DNA from: Lichtheimia corymbifera B2541
Taxonomy: Eukaryota; Mucoromycota; Mucoromycetes; Mucorales; Lichtheimiaceae
Direction of reading: 5' to 3'
DNA: 64,000 nucleotides
Assembly (NCBI GenBank): GCA_000697475.1
Contig: JNEU01000815.1
Location: 1 to 64,000, forward strand
Each line of letters begins with the position of its first letter. The stretch's first letter is position 1. Made by a program: the position numbers and the translations under genes. This document shows positions 25,113 to 37,443 of this stretch, piece after piece. The notes beneath the pieces are model-generated. The model was not told the origin of the DNA. It was given only the letters and a program-made list of their open reading frames with translations, and ran no database searches.

Positions 25113-26185
25113 GATTGGATCATGTCAACCACTTTTTTCATCCTCCATTCTTGTTTGTTTTGCTCTTTACTCTTACATTATCATCATACTCAATAACATA
25201 TTGCATATCAACTCCTTCTAAAGACAGTACATGGTTTATGGGTGATTACGTAATTGTATATGAAGCTAGAGGGTGCTAGAGTGGAAATGAAGGACAAGGA
25301 GGTAGAAGAAGAGTAATAGCAAAGTCGCAGATTTGAAGATACGACACGTAGACGTGTGTGCATCCTGATGGATATTGAGGTTGCTAAAAGTGATGGCATC
25401 ATTCGATTATTCGTTACACGAGAAATAAGGATCAACGAAGCACAGCCTAAGAAATAAACTACGACGATTCAACCTATTCAGCGATTCTACACCGCCAGAA
25501 ACCGGTTACAATAGCCTGTAGAGTGATTGAAAGTGGGCCAATAGTAATACAGTGATTTTTATTTAAAAATACTCAATTCCACAGCCTTCAATACAGATAC
25601 AGGTAGTCTAGTAATATCTTTGGATTTCCAATCCTTCTAACAGCGAAAGACAAAATCAACACGGTCGTTGGATTCCTCGCCATATTTTTGATACGATAAT
25701 CTGCATTCAGAACTACATGGTTTTGTGAATACAATACTCTTGATATTCTTTAAGTTTTGTCAGCTTACCGAATGGCATCGTAGTTTGTATCGTATATAAA
25801 CGCCCCATCCCAGAGGCCAGAAAAAACGTTGATCCGATACCAATCTTCGCAATGAGCCTTTTGTTTTAGCTTTTGCGAGATCTAAATGTTATCCCTGTAG
25901 GTGGCGGTGAATATGTATATCGCTGAGCATACTAATATTATCCTGCCTACATGGTAGATATCGCCGCCCTGATATAACGTATGCCTGTCTGGAGGATGTG
26001 TCTATGTCGCCTACAAAGGAGTCCTAAAGTTCCCATTAGCCTGAGATTGCCTTTTGCCTATAAATGATAGATATATGTACCTACCGCTAAAGGCCCATCG
26101 ATGAACACAACATCCAAAAGTCATCAGGCACCAATGAGCACTTGAGGGCGAGCTACATAGATGAATGCATGAGTACCCTCACTTT
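25113..26185. other. AT-rich spacer with repeat fragment
   Basis: Apart from the 68-bp fragment at 25573-25640 I see no gene. The stretch is AT-rich, with stop codons in all frames. Confidence 0.5.
25573..25640 (+). repeat. Inverted-repeat fragment S, left copy
   Basis: CCACAGCCTTCAATACAGAT and the following bases to 25640 match the reverse complement of about 26612-26680 with only a few differences. Together they flank about 970 bases. The right copy includes the end of a minus-strand frame followed by GTAGTC, so the left copy may be a fragment of that exon-intron border. Confidence 0.75.
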
Positions 26186-26455
26186 GGGAATCACATAAAA
26201 ACTATCCTGAGACTTACCAAAGACCATTGATGATTGATGATATGCATACAAGCAGTAGAAAGAAAGGGTGTATGATATGTGTTGTTGACAACCGTCGTAT
26301 TTATATGTGATTGGGCGTGGGAATGACTGTCATGATGGATCAAACTGATAAAGTGGTCAAGCATCTTGGAGCAACTGGGTCGAAGTGATGGAAAATCACA
26401 GCTGCTACTTGAAAGGTGAAATTTTGTAGGTGACAAAAGTATGCCCCTATGTAAC
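26186..26455 (-). repeat. Dispersed repeat R, copy 2
   Basis: This is the reverse-strand relative of 2477-2722. Shared blocks include CACCTTTCAAGTRGCAG, GATTTTCCATCACTTCG, TGCTCCAAGATGCTTG, ATTCCCACGCCCA and the terminal TTTGGTAAGT. The copy at 26 kb has no orphan-gene sequence next to it, showing that R is independent of that gene family. Confidence 0.7.
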
Positions 26456-26611
26456 TTGGGGTGTACCGTAGGCTTAATATGGTAGGTGTCTGCCGTCTGG
26501 GGTGTCCGTGACAATTCGCCAACCCTCATTGAGTATCACTTACACGACACCCTCACCCATCCATCAGATTTGATCTGATTATTCAGCGTGTGCATTATTA
26601 TGGTCAAAGTT

Positions 26612-26680
26612 GGAATGGAAATCCAAAGATCTTACTAGACTACCTGTATCTGTACTGAAGGCTGTGGAAATTGAATTGGC
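26612..26680 (-). repeat. Inverted-repeat fragment S, right copy
   Basis: Reverse complement of 25573-25640. It overlaps the 3' end of the small frame at 26635-26868. Confidence 0.75.
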
Positions 26681-26868
26681 TCCCACTTTTCCACATTATG
26701 ATGGAAAATAAGCTCTTCATTACTTTTGGGTAGGATAAGAAAATAGGGACCACTGACTGTGTGTGCTGCAACGTTGCTTTGGCCACCAGACGCCGCATCC
26801 GGCACCGGATCGAAATTTGCCCAACAAAAACGAATGAATAAATTTACACACAACCCACAATGATCCAT
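26635..26868 (-). pseudogene. Gene fragment or lone exon, unknown
   Basis: The frame starts MDHCGLCVNLFIRF and continues with protein-like composition (SGPYFLILPKSNEELIFHHN, EKWEPIQFPQPSVQIQ) up to a possible splice donor CAG|GTAGTC. I find no convincing downstream exon; repeat R follows. Because its last 50 bases recur as a separate fragment at 25573-25640, it is most likely a relic of a repeated gene. Confidence 0.3.
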
Positions 26869-27195
26869 TTAATGAATGATGACAATGAGCATACGATTAT
26901 AAATTGATATGAGTATCTACATTTGCACAGTAGAGCAAAACAACAACAACAACAACGGAGCTCACGCAACGGACATTTAAATTCTGAAAGAGCAGCCATT
27001 GGGCGTTTGAGTTGTTCCCCTTCCTTCATCCGTACTGACCCCCCTTCTTTTTTCTTTCTCTTTTCCACTACACTCACACACACACACATATACGCTCTCT
27101 CTCTTTTCCTTCCTCACTTGGCGTTTTTATAAGGTCGTTCTTTGAACTCAATCGTCGTACCAGCACACAACGTCCTACGTATATACACTCATATA

Positions 27196-30100
27196 ATGGC
27201 GCAGTCGCAAACTCGGCGAAATGCCTGGGAAGGGTACGCTATCAAATGGGACGTGTGGGGATCATCTCTTGCATTGGATACACAGCTGTCGGATTCTGTC
27301 ATTGTACACTCTGCACGGTCGTTTTGCAAGTGGGAATGAGGGCTCCTCAAGGGGGTGCGCGTGTTATAGCGGTGTGGGGGTATAAAGGGAGAAAATGGGT
27401 GCAAAGTGTGGGGTGGCCATACCACCATCGTCATCGTTGCTACTGTTACTGATCAGCTGTATTATCATTCTATAGATTAAATGGACGATCTCAAGCAGAT
27501 ATAGCAACCAACGAACTCCATGTATACATTTACGACTATTGCAAGAAGCACAATTTCCAGCAGGCAGCAAAAGCATTTGCAAGCGAAGCCAATGTTTCAA
27601 CGGATCAAATGCCACCTGTGGATATTCCATCTGGTTTCCTTGGCGACTGGTGGGGTGTATTCTGGGATGTTTATAATGCAAAACACAATGAGGTGCTTGC
27701 TAGTAAGGAGGCTCAAGTTTATGACAATGTAAGTTTGATCCGTGCATCTTTGTTATACATTGTGCTCATTATATTGCTTTCAGTACACTGCCATGCTTCA
27801 CAGTCGACGTGAGGAGATTATTCAACAGCATCGTGCACAACAACAAGCTGTAGCTGCACAGCAACAGCAACAGCAGCAAAGGCGGGCATCTGAAGCATTA
27901 CGAAACTCGCCTCAACAACAACATATGCTTCAACAACAACAGCAGCAGCAGCAACAACAACAATATCCTGGTGCTGGTGCTGCAGGACAAACACCACAAA
28001 GTGTGCCGTCACAGCAACAACCACAACAACATGCTCGTCCTTCACCTGCAAGCAGTACCACATCTCTTCCCACAAGCGGTATGCCTACTCATCCGACACC
28101 CAACACCAATACCAATCCTACTACCAACCTTGTACATACTCCCCAAAGCATGCCTGCATCTTTACCGCAACAACACATGCCTGGAAGACCACCACCCCCT
28201 CCTACACCTGTTCAACAGCATCAACACGCTTCTTCACCTTCCTTCTCTCCTCAAATCATGCAACAACAACAACAACCACGAATGAGTGAACCGATGGGTG
28301 CTCCTACGCCTGCTGGTCAACCTCAACAACAACATGAAATGATGAATTCTCCTATGGTGGGCCCACAAGGTATGCCAATGAGCCAGGCAATGCTCAATTC
28401 TCAACGAGCTGCTGCCGTTGCTGCTGCCGGTGGAATGCAAAATCCAATGATGGGTATCAATTTGAATGGAAGAGACTTTGCTTCAATGTCACAAGAGGAA
28501 AAGGTAAATTGTCATCATCCTTCTTTAGACAGGTGAATTAACGTGCTTGTTCTTTAGAATGCTATTCAAATGCAAATCAAGCAACGACAACAAATGGCGG
28601 CTGCTGCTGCTGCTCAAGGCAATATGATGCGGAACCCGTAAGTAATAGTTTTTTGATATCATATAAAAACAATGATCTTATTATGTCAAAAAAAAAGGAA
28701 CATGATGAACCATCCAGGTCGACCAGGAATGCCAATGCAGCAACAACCACAACAACAACATCCTCAGGGTGGCATGAATCCTCAACAGCAGCAAATGTTG
28801 GCTCAACAACAAGCCGCTGCCGCTGCCGCTGCCGCTGCTGCTGCATCACAGCAACCACCTCATATGGCACAGCAACAACCCCAACAGCAACCACAGCAAC
28901 AACCACCAGCTACACCACAACAAGCACAAAGTATGCCACCCAATCAGCAACAACATGCAATGGATATGGCAGCTGCACGTAATGCAGCCATGGTTCAAGC
29001 TGGTAAGAATTTGGAGGGAAATGTTTATGATTGGCTAGTATCATATACAGGCATTGACAGGTTTCATTGTAGGTAATGGACAACCACGTGTTACTGCCAA
29101 TCCATCAATGACTATGGGTGGTCCTGCTGCTGCTGCACAAATGTCTGCTGCGATGCAAAATCCTAATGCAATGCAGAATTCCCCTTTTGCCACTGATCGT
29201 AAGTACTTTTTTAACACTGTTCTCTTTATTCTAAAGACTAACGCATCATGTTATTATAGCTGCGACCATGAATATGATGATGCAACAAATGATCAGCAAA
29301 GGCCAATTACCACCCAATATGACAGCTCAACAACAGGTATGTGTGTGTGTGTGGATATGCGTCTTTTAAGAGGAGAGGCTGACGGTATTCTTTAAAAGAT
29401 GGCATTTCGACAACAACAGCATCAACGAATGTTAGCAGCGAATCGAGCACGAATGATGCAGCAACAACAACAATACCAACAGCAACAAATGGCTGCTGCT
29501 GCTGCTGCAAGTGGAGCAGGACAAGGACCTAATCCTATGGTGAGTACGACTCCTGGTGGAATGCCAATGACAGCTGCCGCTGCTGCTGCCGCTGCTGCTG
29601 CTGCTGCTAGTGGTGGTGCCGGTTCTCCACAAGATCCTGAAAAGGCCAGAGCCATTGCTCAATATCAACGTCAAATGCAATTTGCTGCTGCCCAAGCTGC
29701 TGCTGCTGCAAAGCAACAACAACAATCACCTCAGACACATCCCAACAAACGACCCCGTCTCAATACCGAAAATGAACCTGGCACACCTGGCAATCAACCT
29801 GGTGCTCATCCTTCACCCCAACTCAGCAATGTGGGTAGCCCAATGATGAATCAACAAGGTGGTAAAGGAGGAGCTGGTCGAAATATGCCACCACAACAGC
29901 AACAACAACAACAGCAAGGAACACCTATGCAACAACGAGCATCATTTACGGGAAATCAAGAAGCCAATAACAATAATGCTGGAGGAAATACGAGTGCAAC
30001 CACATCACCACAAACCAATCGTAATAATAAGCGATCCACACCTACACAAGCACCTCAACAAATTCCATCTCAACAACAACAACAACAGCAACAACAGGCT

Positions 30101-31531
30101 TCTTCACAACAACAACAAAGGATGCAATGGAATGCCTCAGGAATGGAAATGGGTTCACCAGCATCCACCAACGTCAAACCTGAAACCATGCAATCACCTG
30201 CAACAGCGCCGTCTGCAAGTGCAGCTGTACCACCTAGTAGCAGTGCTGGTGGAGCTGGAGGTGCAAGTGGAGGAGGAGGAGGAGCCAACAACATGTCATT
30301 TGATCTTGAACGATTCATGATGAGCGATGGCGGTGATTTCGCCGAGATATTTGCAGCCAATGATGATGGTGATGCCGCTCTTTTGATGGGTGATGGCGGT
30401 GATATGGATGGCTTTAGCAACAGTTTCCTTGCAAGCATGGGTGGCAATTTGGGCGTGGATGGATCCCTTTCATTACCAGTAGCAGGCCAAGTATTACAGC
30501 AACATGGTGAATTACAAGGACACACAAACAAGGTCATGACATGTGCGTTTTCTCCCAATGGCCAATATCTTGTGAGTGGTGGAAGAGATAAGCGTATCCT
30601 GGTTTGGGGTGTTCATGACAAGACCAAGCTGTACGATCTCGGTGGTCATGGTGGTGTTATCAGCTGTGTACGATGGAGTCCTGATGACCGAAATCTCGTT
30701 GCTACGGCATCCTATGATAAGTCTATCCGTATATGGGATATTGGATCCGCACTCTCAGGAAGTGCACAAACTGCCAAGCAAATCCTCATGTATGAACGTC
30801 GCATTTCGGTTGTGGCCATTGATTTTTGCCCTGGACGACCCGAAATTATTTGCTCAATGGATCAAGAAGGCGAGTTGGATGTATGGAATATGAACACACA
30901 GCAAACGGAAAAACGATTCAAAATGGTAAAGTAGAGAGCTCTCTCTCACTTTCTCTTACACAGAATCAAAACTAATGCATGGGATTCTATATAGCCATTA
31001 CAGACTGTGGGTCCCAATCCATTACGGTACCATCCACGTGACAGCAATATCGTAGCATGTGCAGTGGGTAACCAATTGTATGTGGTTAATGTTACCAATG
31101 CCAAGAACAATGGTACTGGCAATGATGCGGCGATCCGAACCATCACCACGGAGGACTCAAAGAACATATCTGCGTTGGATTGGTCACCTGATGGCAACTT
31201 TTTGGTTACATGCTCTGAGGGTCATGTTGCTGTCTATGAGGCATCTCACTGGAAAATGTTGGTATCACAATCAGTACCTGGCAAGATTTCAAGTTGTGCG
31301 TTTGCGAACAGTGATGGTGATTGCAGCCTTGACAAGCTACGGGTAGTGTTTGGTGAATATGAAGCGGTTTACATTTGGCAGTGCGGCGTATCAGGTGCAC
31401 AACCTAAACAAGCAGGAACACAACCAGGAACCGTGGCTTGCATTGCCTGTGCGTCCATGGACAATACCCAAGTGGTGGCAACTGCAAGCCATAGCATGAA
31501 GGATAAAAATCTCATCCTCTGGACGTTATAG
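27196..31531 (+). CDS. LisH plus WD40 transcriptional corepressor, LEUNIG-like (1220 aa)
   Basis: Nine exons: 27196-27233, 27476-27728, 27784-28503, 28558-28637, 28698-29002, 29073-29198, 29260-29336, 29399-30925, 30995-31531. A short start exon precedes a LisH/LUFS-type dimerisation region at about residues 15-95 (ELHVYIYDYCKKHNFQQAAK, then FLGDWWGVFWDVYNAKH). A long Gln/Ala/Pro-rich middle of about 700 residues follows. WD repeats fill the last 300 residues or so (LQGHTNKVMTCAFSPNGQYL, SYDKSIRIWD, GELDVWNM, KNISALDWSPDG, LILWTL). The plan matches plant LEUNIG and related Groucho/Tup1-type corepressors; the LisH half also resembles fungal Flo8/Som1. It probably acts in the nucleus as an adaptor without DNA-binding activity. 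CT-rich sequence precedes the start. Confidence 0.9.
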
Positions 31532-32494
31532 TTTTTTCTTTTTTTCTCTCTCTCTATTCTTTTCCCATCCTCCCCTCCCCCACCCACTCATCACCTCCTT
31601 GTCTCTTTGTATGTTTTCTCCTTCGCTTTTTCTTTTCAACATAGTAAATACAATCACCAAAAAAGTTGAAAAAGAAGACTGTATAATTTATCACGTGTGG
31701 ATTTGTTGTCATGGTGATACTTGGATCTGGATGCTGAAATGACTTGGACCGTGCTCTGGGAGCTTTGTATTACCGGCCTGCAAGGATGCCATTCGAAGCA
31801 AACATACCCAATCCACGACAATCAATACAAGGACAGCGATCTTCTCGACATTCAAATGGTTGGATACAAACTATACGACAATTTCACGCACTTTGGCGAG
31901 CTTGCTTACAGCATCAAAAGTCCAAAGCGATCATGCCAAGTGCAGTTGTTTAATCTTTTCAATGATTGCCATGCGTTGTCCATTGCCTTAACTGCATATA
32001 AAAGTGGATCCTCCCGACACACCGGCTAAAAATGACCAATCCAATGGATGGCAAAACCACTTTCCAGTTACTCCATTTGATGATTCTGAACTGCGCTTGA
32101 GTGCTGCATAAATGAAATGAAATTGAGCACGCCAATATCATGAACCTCCAACTGCAAATGGTCACCTGGGCAACTTGGGGAACCAAAACTATTTTCGAAA
32201 AGATGATAAACTACTCGAGTGACGTAAATTAAGCTCAAAAGGTGACAGATGAATTATTGGTGCTACTATCTCCTGTATGATGCAACAGCGGGGCCATTTT
32301 GCATTATAGGAAAGTGTGTATGACCTTTTGTTGATACACTTTTGCACTAACAAGTCGTTACACAAAGCCGAAGCAACCTATTGTGTGCCAGCATCAAACA
32401 TACACAAGCCTTATCCTTTTTCTTCTTTTCTTCCTTTCTCTCCTTTTTGCTTTTATTTTATCCACTTGTATCTCTTTTTTCACTTTACAACAAC
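31532..32494. other. Spacer, corepressor / RhoGAP
   Basis: A pyrimidine-rich 3' UTR follows the corepressor stop, and a CT-rich promoter tract at 32410-32480 precedes the RhoGAP start. A 102-codon frame at 31721-32029 has no recognisable motif and is not called. Confidence 0.5.
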
Positions 32495-34849
32495 ATGTCA
32501 ACTACTCAACTTCCACGAAAACGATCGATCGGTTCATGGATGCGACGACTGACTGGCTCAGGATTACGTCGCGTAGGACCGACCTCTGGGAAGAAATCAG
32601 GCAAGTATGAGGCGCAAGGGCGGGGGAGATGAAGGAGGGTAGCTTTTGGCTCATGACAGATCAACAAATAGGCGTCTTTGGAGTTTCTCTTTGTGAGTCA
32701 ATCTGCTATGCACGATCTACAGTGGGGTATGTGGATGAAGAAGCGGTCAAACATCGGCGAGCAGGCATTATCCCACTTGTAGTAGCCAAGTGTGGCTCAT
32801 TTCTCAAGGCCAATGGTATGCACGATCATGTTTAAGAGAGTGCTGCTGATGCACGTATATGCAACAAAATGAGCTCACGATATTTAATAGCACTGCACAC
32901 ACAAGGTATTTTTCGTATACCTGGTAGTGTCAAACGAATACAACATTTGCAAACCATCTTTGATGATGCACGCGAGTCGTATGGTTTGAATATCCATTGG
33001 TTGGGATACAGTGTGCATGATGCTTCCAGTATTCTACGCCGCTATCTACAAAGCTTACCAGAGCCTGTTATTCCACATGAGTTTTATGAGCCGTTCCGTG
33101 ATGTCATGAGTAAGTGCAAAAAGAAGGATCTTTGATGATGAATTGTTGACTCATTCAACATGGGGGCAGGTGACAAGTATTACAAGTCGACCGAGGCCCG
33201 CATCCAAGCATTTCAGCACCTGATCCAACAACTACCCATCCCACACCAACATTTATTGTTGTACCTACTTGATATGCTTAGTTTATTTGCATCGAATGAG
33301 ATGGAGAACCGCATGGATGCTGCCAACCTTGCCATTGTATTTGCCCCATCCATCTTTAGTCATCCAAGTCATAACAGCCCTGTACAAATGGCTATTATGA
33401 AGCGTGTGCTAGAGTTTTTGATTGAATTCCAAGCACTATTTACGATGCAACTCTTATCAAGATCATCAGGACTATTCAAATCATCATCTGTACCCGATAT
33501 GGCAGCAGCAGCAGCAACGCAAAAAGGTGGAGGAGAAAATACCCAACAACCACCGCCCGTACCGCCGTTACCACAGCAATTTGCAACTCTTCCTCGTTCA
33601 AACAACCAACAACAAGACCCAGGTCTCATATCACCACAACCCAAACGCTTCATTCCACCGTTTCCAGATCAATCGCACTCTTCTGCAACCTCATTGCCAA
33701 CACCCACTTCCCCCAATGACAAATCTCGAGTTGACTCGCTCACATCGCCAGTACCTGACCCTATCACTCCTGACGATGCACACACCGCCACGCCATTAAC
33801 AGTGACAACTAGCATGGATCATGATGCTGCTGCTGCTGCTGAAGAGGATGTAACGCCTACTCCTACAAGAACACATTCACCCGTGGTGGACCAAGTGGAT
33901 TCCTCCAAACCATTCCATATACGACTATTGCATGACACAATCATGCCGCTACTGCAACGGCAACGATCTTGGCTGGGTAAAGTATATACATACATACATA
34001 CATTGACCCAATACAAAAGGAAAGGCACTCATCTTTTATCATGTATTCATAGGTAAGCCTATTGGATATTATATATGGATTGCAATGTTGAGCACCATTG
34101 TCGGCGTGGTGGCATACGAAGGATACCAAGCATTGTGGGGCATGTGCTGTCTTGAGCCATACGTATTCTTTGTCACTTTTTGCATTTACTGGAACCTACT
34201 TTTGCGAGGATTTTCATGGAAGGATCAAGACCACGACAAGAAGAGGGCTTTGCCGTATGATTCATATCGAGGACCATGGATGGGCTTATTTGGCAAACAT
34301 TATATCGACGAAGGCGTGGATGTGGATAGCGATGACAATCAAGAGGATGCAGAAGGCTTATCGTTGTTTGATGATATTTCGGAACAAGGCAAAGATGAGG
34401 AAGAAGCCATGTTACGGGATGTGGCGTGTGAATGGCACAGTCTGTTTAGTCGGTCGTGGCGCATGGATGATCAAGGACACCCTATCAACAAGGATGCAGA
34501 TCTTTTATCGGTGGCAAGCACATCAAGTCGGTTCAATGAAGAGATACGAGGCGACAATAGTGATGACGAGGGACAAGCATTGGACGATGATGATTACGAT
34601 GATGATTATGACATGGTGGATATTGACTCGGCAGATTTACAAGCACTTTGGCAACGACAAGATCAAATCAGGCAAGACGCTGAATTGGCTGCACGGTTGC
34701 AACAAGAGGAACAAGATAAGGCTAGTCATACCAACCCATTTGTCGAAAAGAAGCCTGAAGGTCCACCACCACCTGCCATCTCTACAAGTGAAGAATGGAA
34801 GATTGGACAAAGTAGACAACAACAACAACAACCCACAAAAGAAGGATGA
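32495..34849 (+). CDS. RhoGAP protein with C-terminal membrane segments (690 aa)
   Basis: Five exons: 32495-32600, 32672-32815, 32891-33109, 33170-33976, 34053-34849. A RhoGAP domain spans about residues 35-230. GIFRIPGSVKRIQ carries the catalytic arginine finger (about residue 92), and NLAIVFAPSIF is the conserved helix contacting the GTPase. A Pro/Ser/Thr-rich linker (about 245-420) has PPVPPLP motifs that could bind SH3 domains. Two hydrophobic segments (IGYYIWIAMLSTIVGVVAY and CLEPYVFFVTFCIYWNLLL) follow, so it is probably tethered to a membrane with the GAP domain cytosolic. The tail is acidic. It would switch off Rho or Cdc42-type GTPases. Intron 1 (32601-32671) must use a GC donor. A 392-codon frame overlapping the last exon is a shadow. 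Confidence 0.9.
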
Positions 34850-35183
34850 TGATTCAAACAATAAAAAAAAAAGATGCATGCATACGGTCGTTCGTTGTTG
34901 GGCTGAGATAAAAAGCGGCAAAGAGGTTACACACATTGAGCAGGGCACAAAGGTTAATTCGAGATACGATGACTATAAAAATAGCGCTCCAGGAGCAGGC
35001 GCGTTGTATGTAACACAAACGAGAAATGTAAACAGCGATCACTCTATTTTGGACAACATTGTATACCATACACAGCCATCATCAATTTTCTTTTTCTTCT
35101 TTACTACCTTTCCTCTACTCACTCACTCATTCCTCCTTCTCCTCCTCCTCTTCCTCCTCCCCTTTTTCTTTCCTTTCTCGCAA
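34850..35183. other. Spacer with CT-rich promoter
   Basis: Bases 35090-35182 are almost entirely pyrimidine up to the LRR start codon. Otherwise nothing is seen. Confidence 0.5.
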
Positions 35184-37443
35184 ATGAGATTATTGATCCT
35201 CTTGCTGATATTGGCTCTCGCTGCCATGGTATTCGCGCAAGGTACTTTTCTGTCTCACTCTCTCACGCCAATATGAAACAACAATATATATTGACGACGA
35301 CGTTTTCTTTGTTCAGACCCCGGTGCTGGTGATAGTGGCACTGGTGATGGTGTTGGTGGTGATACTGGTGGTGATACCGGTAGTGATGGCTCAACTGGCG
35401 ATGGCTCAACTGGTGCTGGTGATGGTACAACTGGTGGTGATAGTGGCACTGGTGGTGGCGACACCTCAACTGGTGGTGATAGTGGCACTGGTGGTGGCGA
35501 CACCTCAACTGGTGGTGATGGTTCGACTGGTGGCGATGGTTCAACCGGTGGTGGTGATGCAGGCACTGGTGATGGCTCCACAGGCGGCGATACACAACAA
35601 CCCAGTGACGATGGCAGCACCACTCCCAACCCTACTGGTGATGGCACAACTTCACCTTCACCATCTGATGACGGCACAACAGACCCGCAACAACCTACAG
35701 ATCAACCATCCGATGGTGGTGAACAGCAACAGCCATCACCTACCGATCCAGAAACAGCACCTGACGCCACACCATCGGGTGACACAGTGGATGAAGCTGC
35801 TTGTCAAGCATTGAAACAAATTTACAACTCACTTAATGGCAACTCATGGACCGTTTCCAATGGTTGGTCAGGCGATGATATGACAAGCTGCTGCAATGGA
35901 TGGTTTGGTGTATCATGCATTATGGGCTCAGTATCAAAAATGTAAGCTAATGCCGATCTTGATATATATATCAAACAAGCTAAAACATGCATTGCATAGC
36001 CAATTACCTTACAACAATCTTGCTGGTGAACTTCCCGACGTCTTTGGTTCGCTCCAGTCTTTGACTAACCTGTAAGTGGGCGCATGTAAATAACCTACCC
36101 TATCCGACATATTACTTACACTATGCCATAGCGACTTGAGCCATAACCAAATATCCGGATCCTTGCCTGGTTCCTTGACCAACATGCCCAACTTGCGATT
36201 CATCAACGTCGACGTCAATAACTTGAGTGGTGGTTTGATCGCTTTTGGCCAAACACCCATGTTGCAAAGCATGTATGTCATATTTTAACAACCAACATGA
36301 ATCCATGGAGCTTATTCTTGTTTTTCTCTAGTCACATGAAGAACAATTCTTTCACAGGATCCATCCCTGATTCTTGGGGTAACATTGGCACTCTTAACGG
36401 TATGGTATACATATACATAGCGTTTATCCAAAATCCCACTCAACCGCATACGATAGATATTTACTTGAGCAACAATCAATTGAGTGGCCCATTCCCAATG
36501 TCGATTTTGAATCTTGGTCAATTGACTACCTTGTAAGTACAAAGACTGAGCATAAAAGCAAGGATAATATTAACATGATATTATTAGGGCAATTGATAAC
36601 AACCAATTCAACGGCATTGTTCCACCTCAAATTGGCAATCTTGGATCTTTGAAAGTTCTGTAAGTTTGGAACACAAGGATGTACGTAGAAAAGTGGCTCA
36701 TTCATCATTTCCAGAAATATTCGTCAGAACCATTTGTTGGGTAACATTCCTGCAAGCATTGGCAATCTCACTTCGCTCACCAACCTGTAAGTTTGTAAAC
36801 CGCAAGGAGGACATTGTTTATGTTTGATCATCATGGCTCATCATATGTTTATAGGTTGATGTCGGATATGATGTTGAACGGCACCATTCCCGAATCACTC
36901 TATGGTCTTTCTAATCTCCAATATCTGTAAGTGTATTCACTTTTGCTCTTTATACATACATGCTTATACTGACAATGCCTTTAGCGATTTGTCGCATAAT
37001 CGCCTTACAGGAGATATTTCGGATAAGCTAGGCCAATTGGTGAATATGAAAAAGCTGTAAGTGGCTGCTACTATTACCTTGACGCAGCAAGCTAACTTTA
37101 TGGCATGATTAGCATGTTGGGTCGTAATGGATTGACTGGTCCTATTCCTGACAGTTTGGGAGCACTTGCACAGCTTGAATATGTACAATTGAACTATAAT
37201 CAGCTCAACGGCCAATTCCCATCATTCATGGCACCACGTGCACTCGGCTACTGCTACATGACCCCTAATCAGTTCCAGCTTTGCCCCGACGACACCATCG
37301 TGCATAACCCTGAAAGTATGGCTTTCCAATGTGCTACCGACTGCTTTATCGGCACTACGCGTCCTGGTGCTGGTAGCTCTACTCGTGCTAACCTATTCGT
37401 AACGATCGCCTTGGTTTTGCTTGCACTTTTCTTTTACTGCTAA
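35184..37443 (+). CDS. Secreted, probably GPI-anchored leucine-rich-repeat protein (552 aa)
   Basis: Eleven exons: 35184-35241, 35317-35941, 36000-36071, 36132-36272, 36332-36399, 36457-36532, 36588-36659, 36715-36786, 36855-36926, 36985-37056, 37113-37443. A signal peptide (MRLLILLLILALAAMVFAQ) is followed by about 170 residues of Gly/Ser/Thr/Asp low complexity. Next comes an LRR cap with Cys pairs (SCCNGWFGVSC), as in plant-type LRRs, then about ten 24-residue repeats of the form LxxNxLxGxIPxxxGxLxxL. A Cys-containing C-terminal cap precedes GSSTRANLFVTIALVLLALF, which looks like a GPI-anchor signal. No kinase domain is present. Five repeat exons are exactly 72 nt, all split in the same phase. 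It likely sits on the cell surface or wall; the ligand is unknown. Confidence 0.9.
35429..35506 (+). repeat. Coding minisatellite, 39-bp unit, 2 perfect copies
   Basis: Units 35429-35467 and 35468-35506 are identical and lie in the Gly/Ser/Thr/Asp-rich stalk of the LRR protein. Partial copies continue on both sides, so stalk length is likely to vary between strains. Confidence 0.85.

Noticed and set aside
31721..32029. 102-codon plus-strand frame
   Set aside because: No motif, no splice support and no similarity to other parts of the window; left as spacer.
34098..35276. 392-codon plus-strand frame
   Set aside because: It reads a wrong frame through the last RhoGAP exon, the spacer and the first LRR exon. 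The correct frames show known domains.
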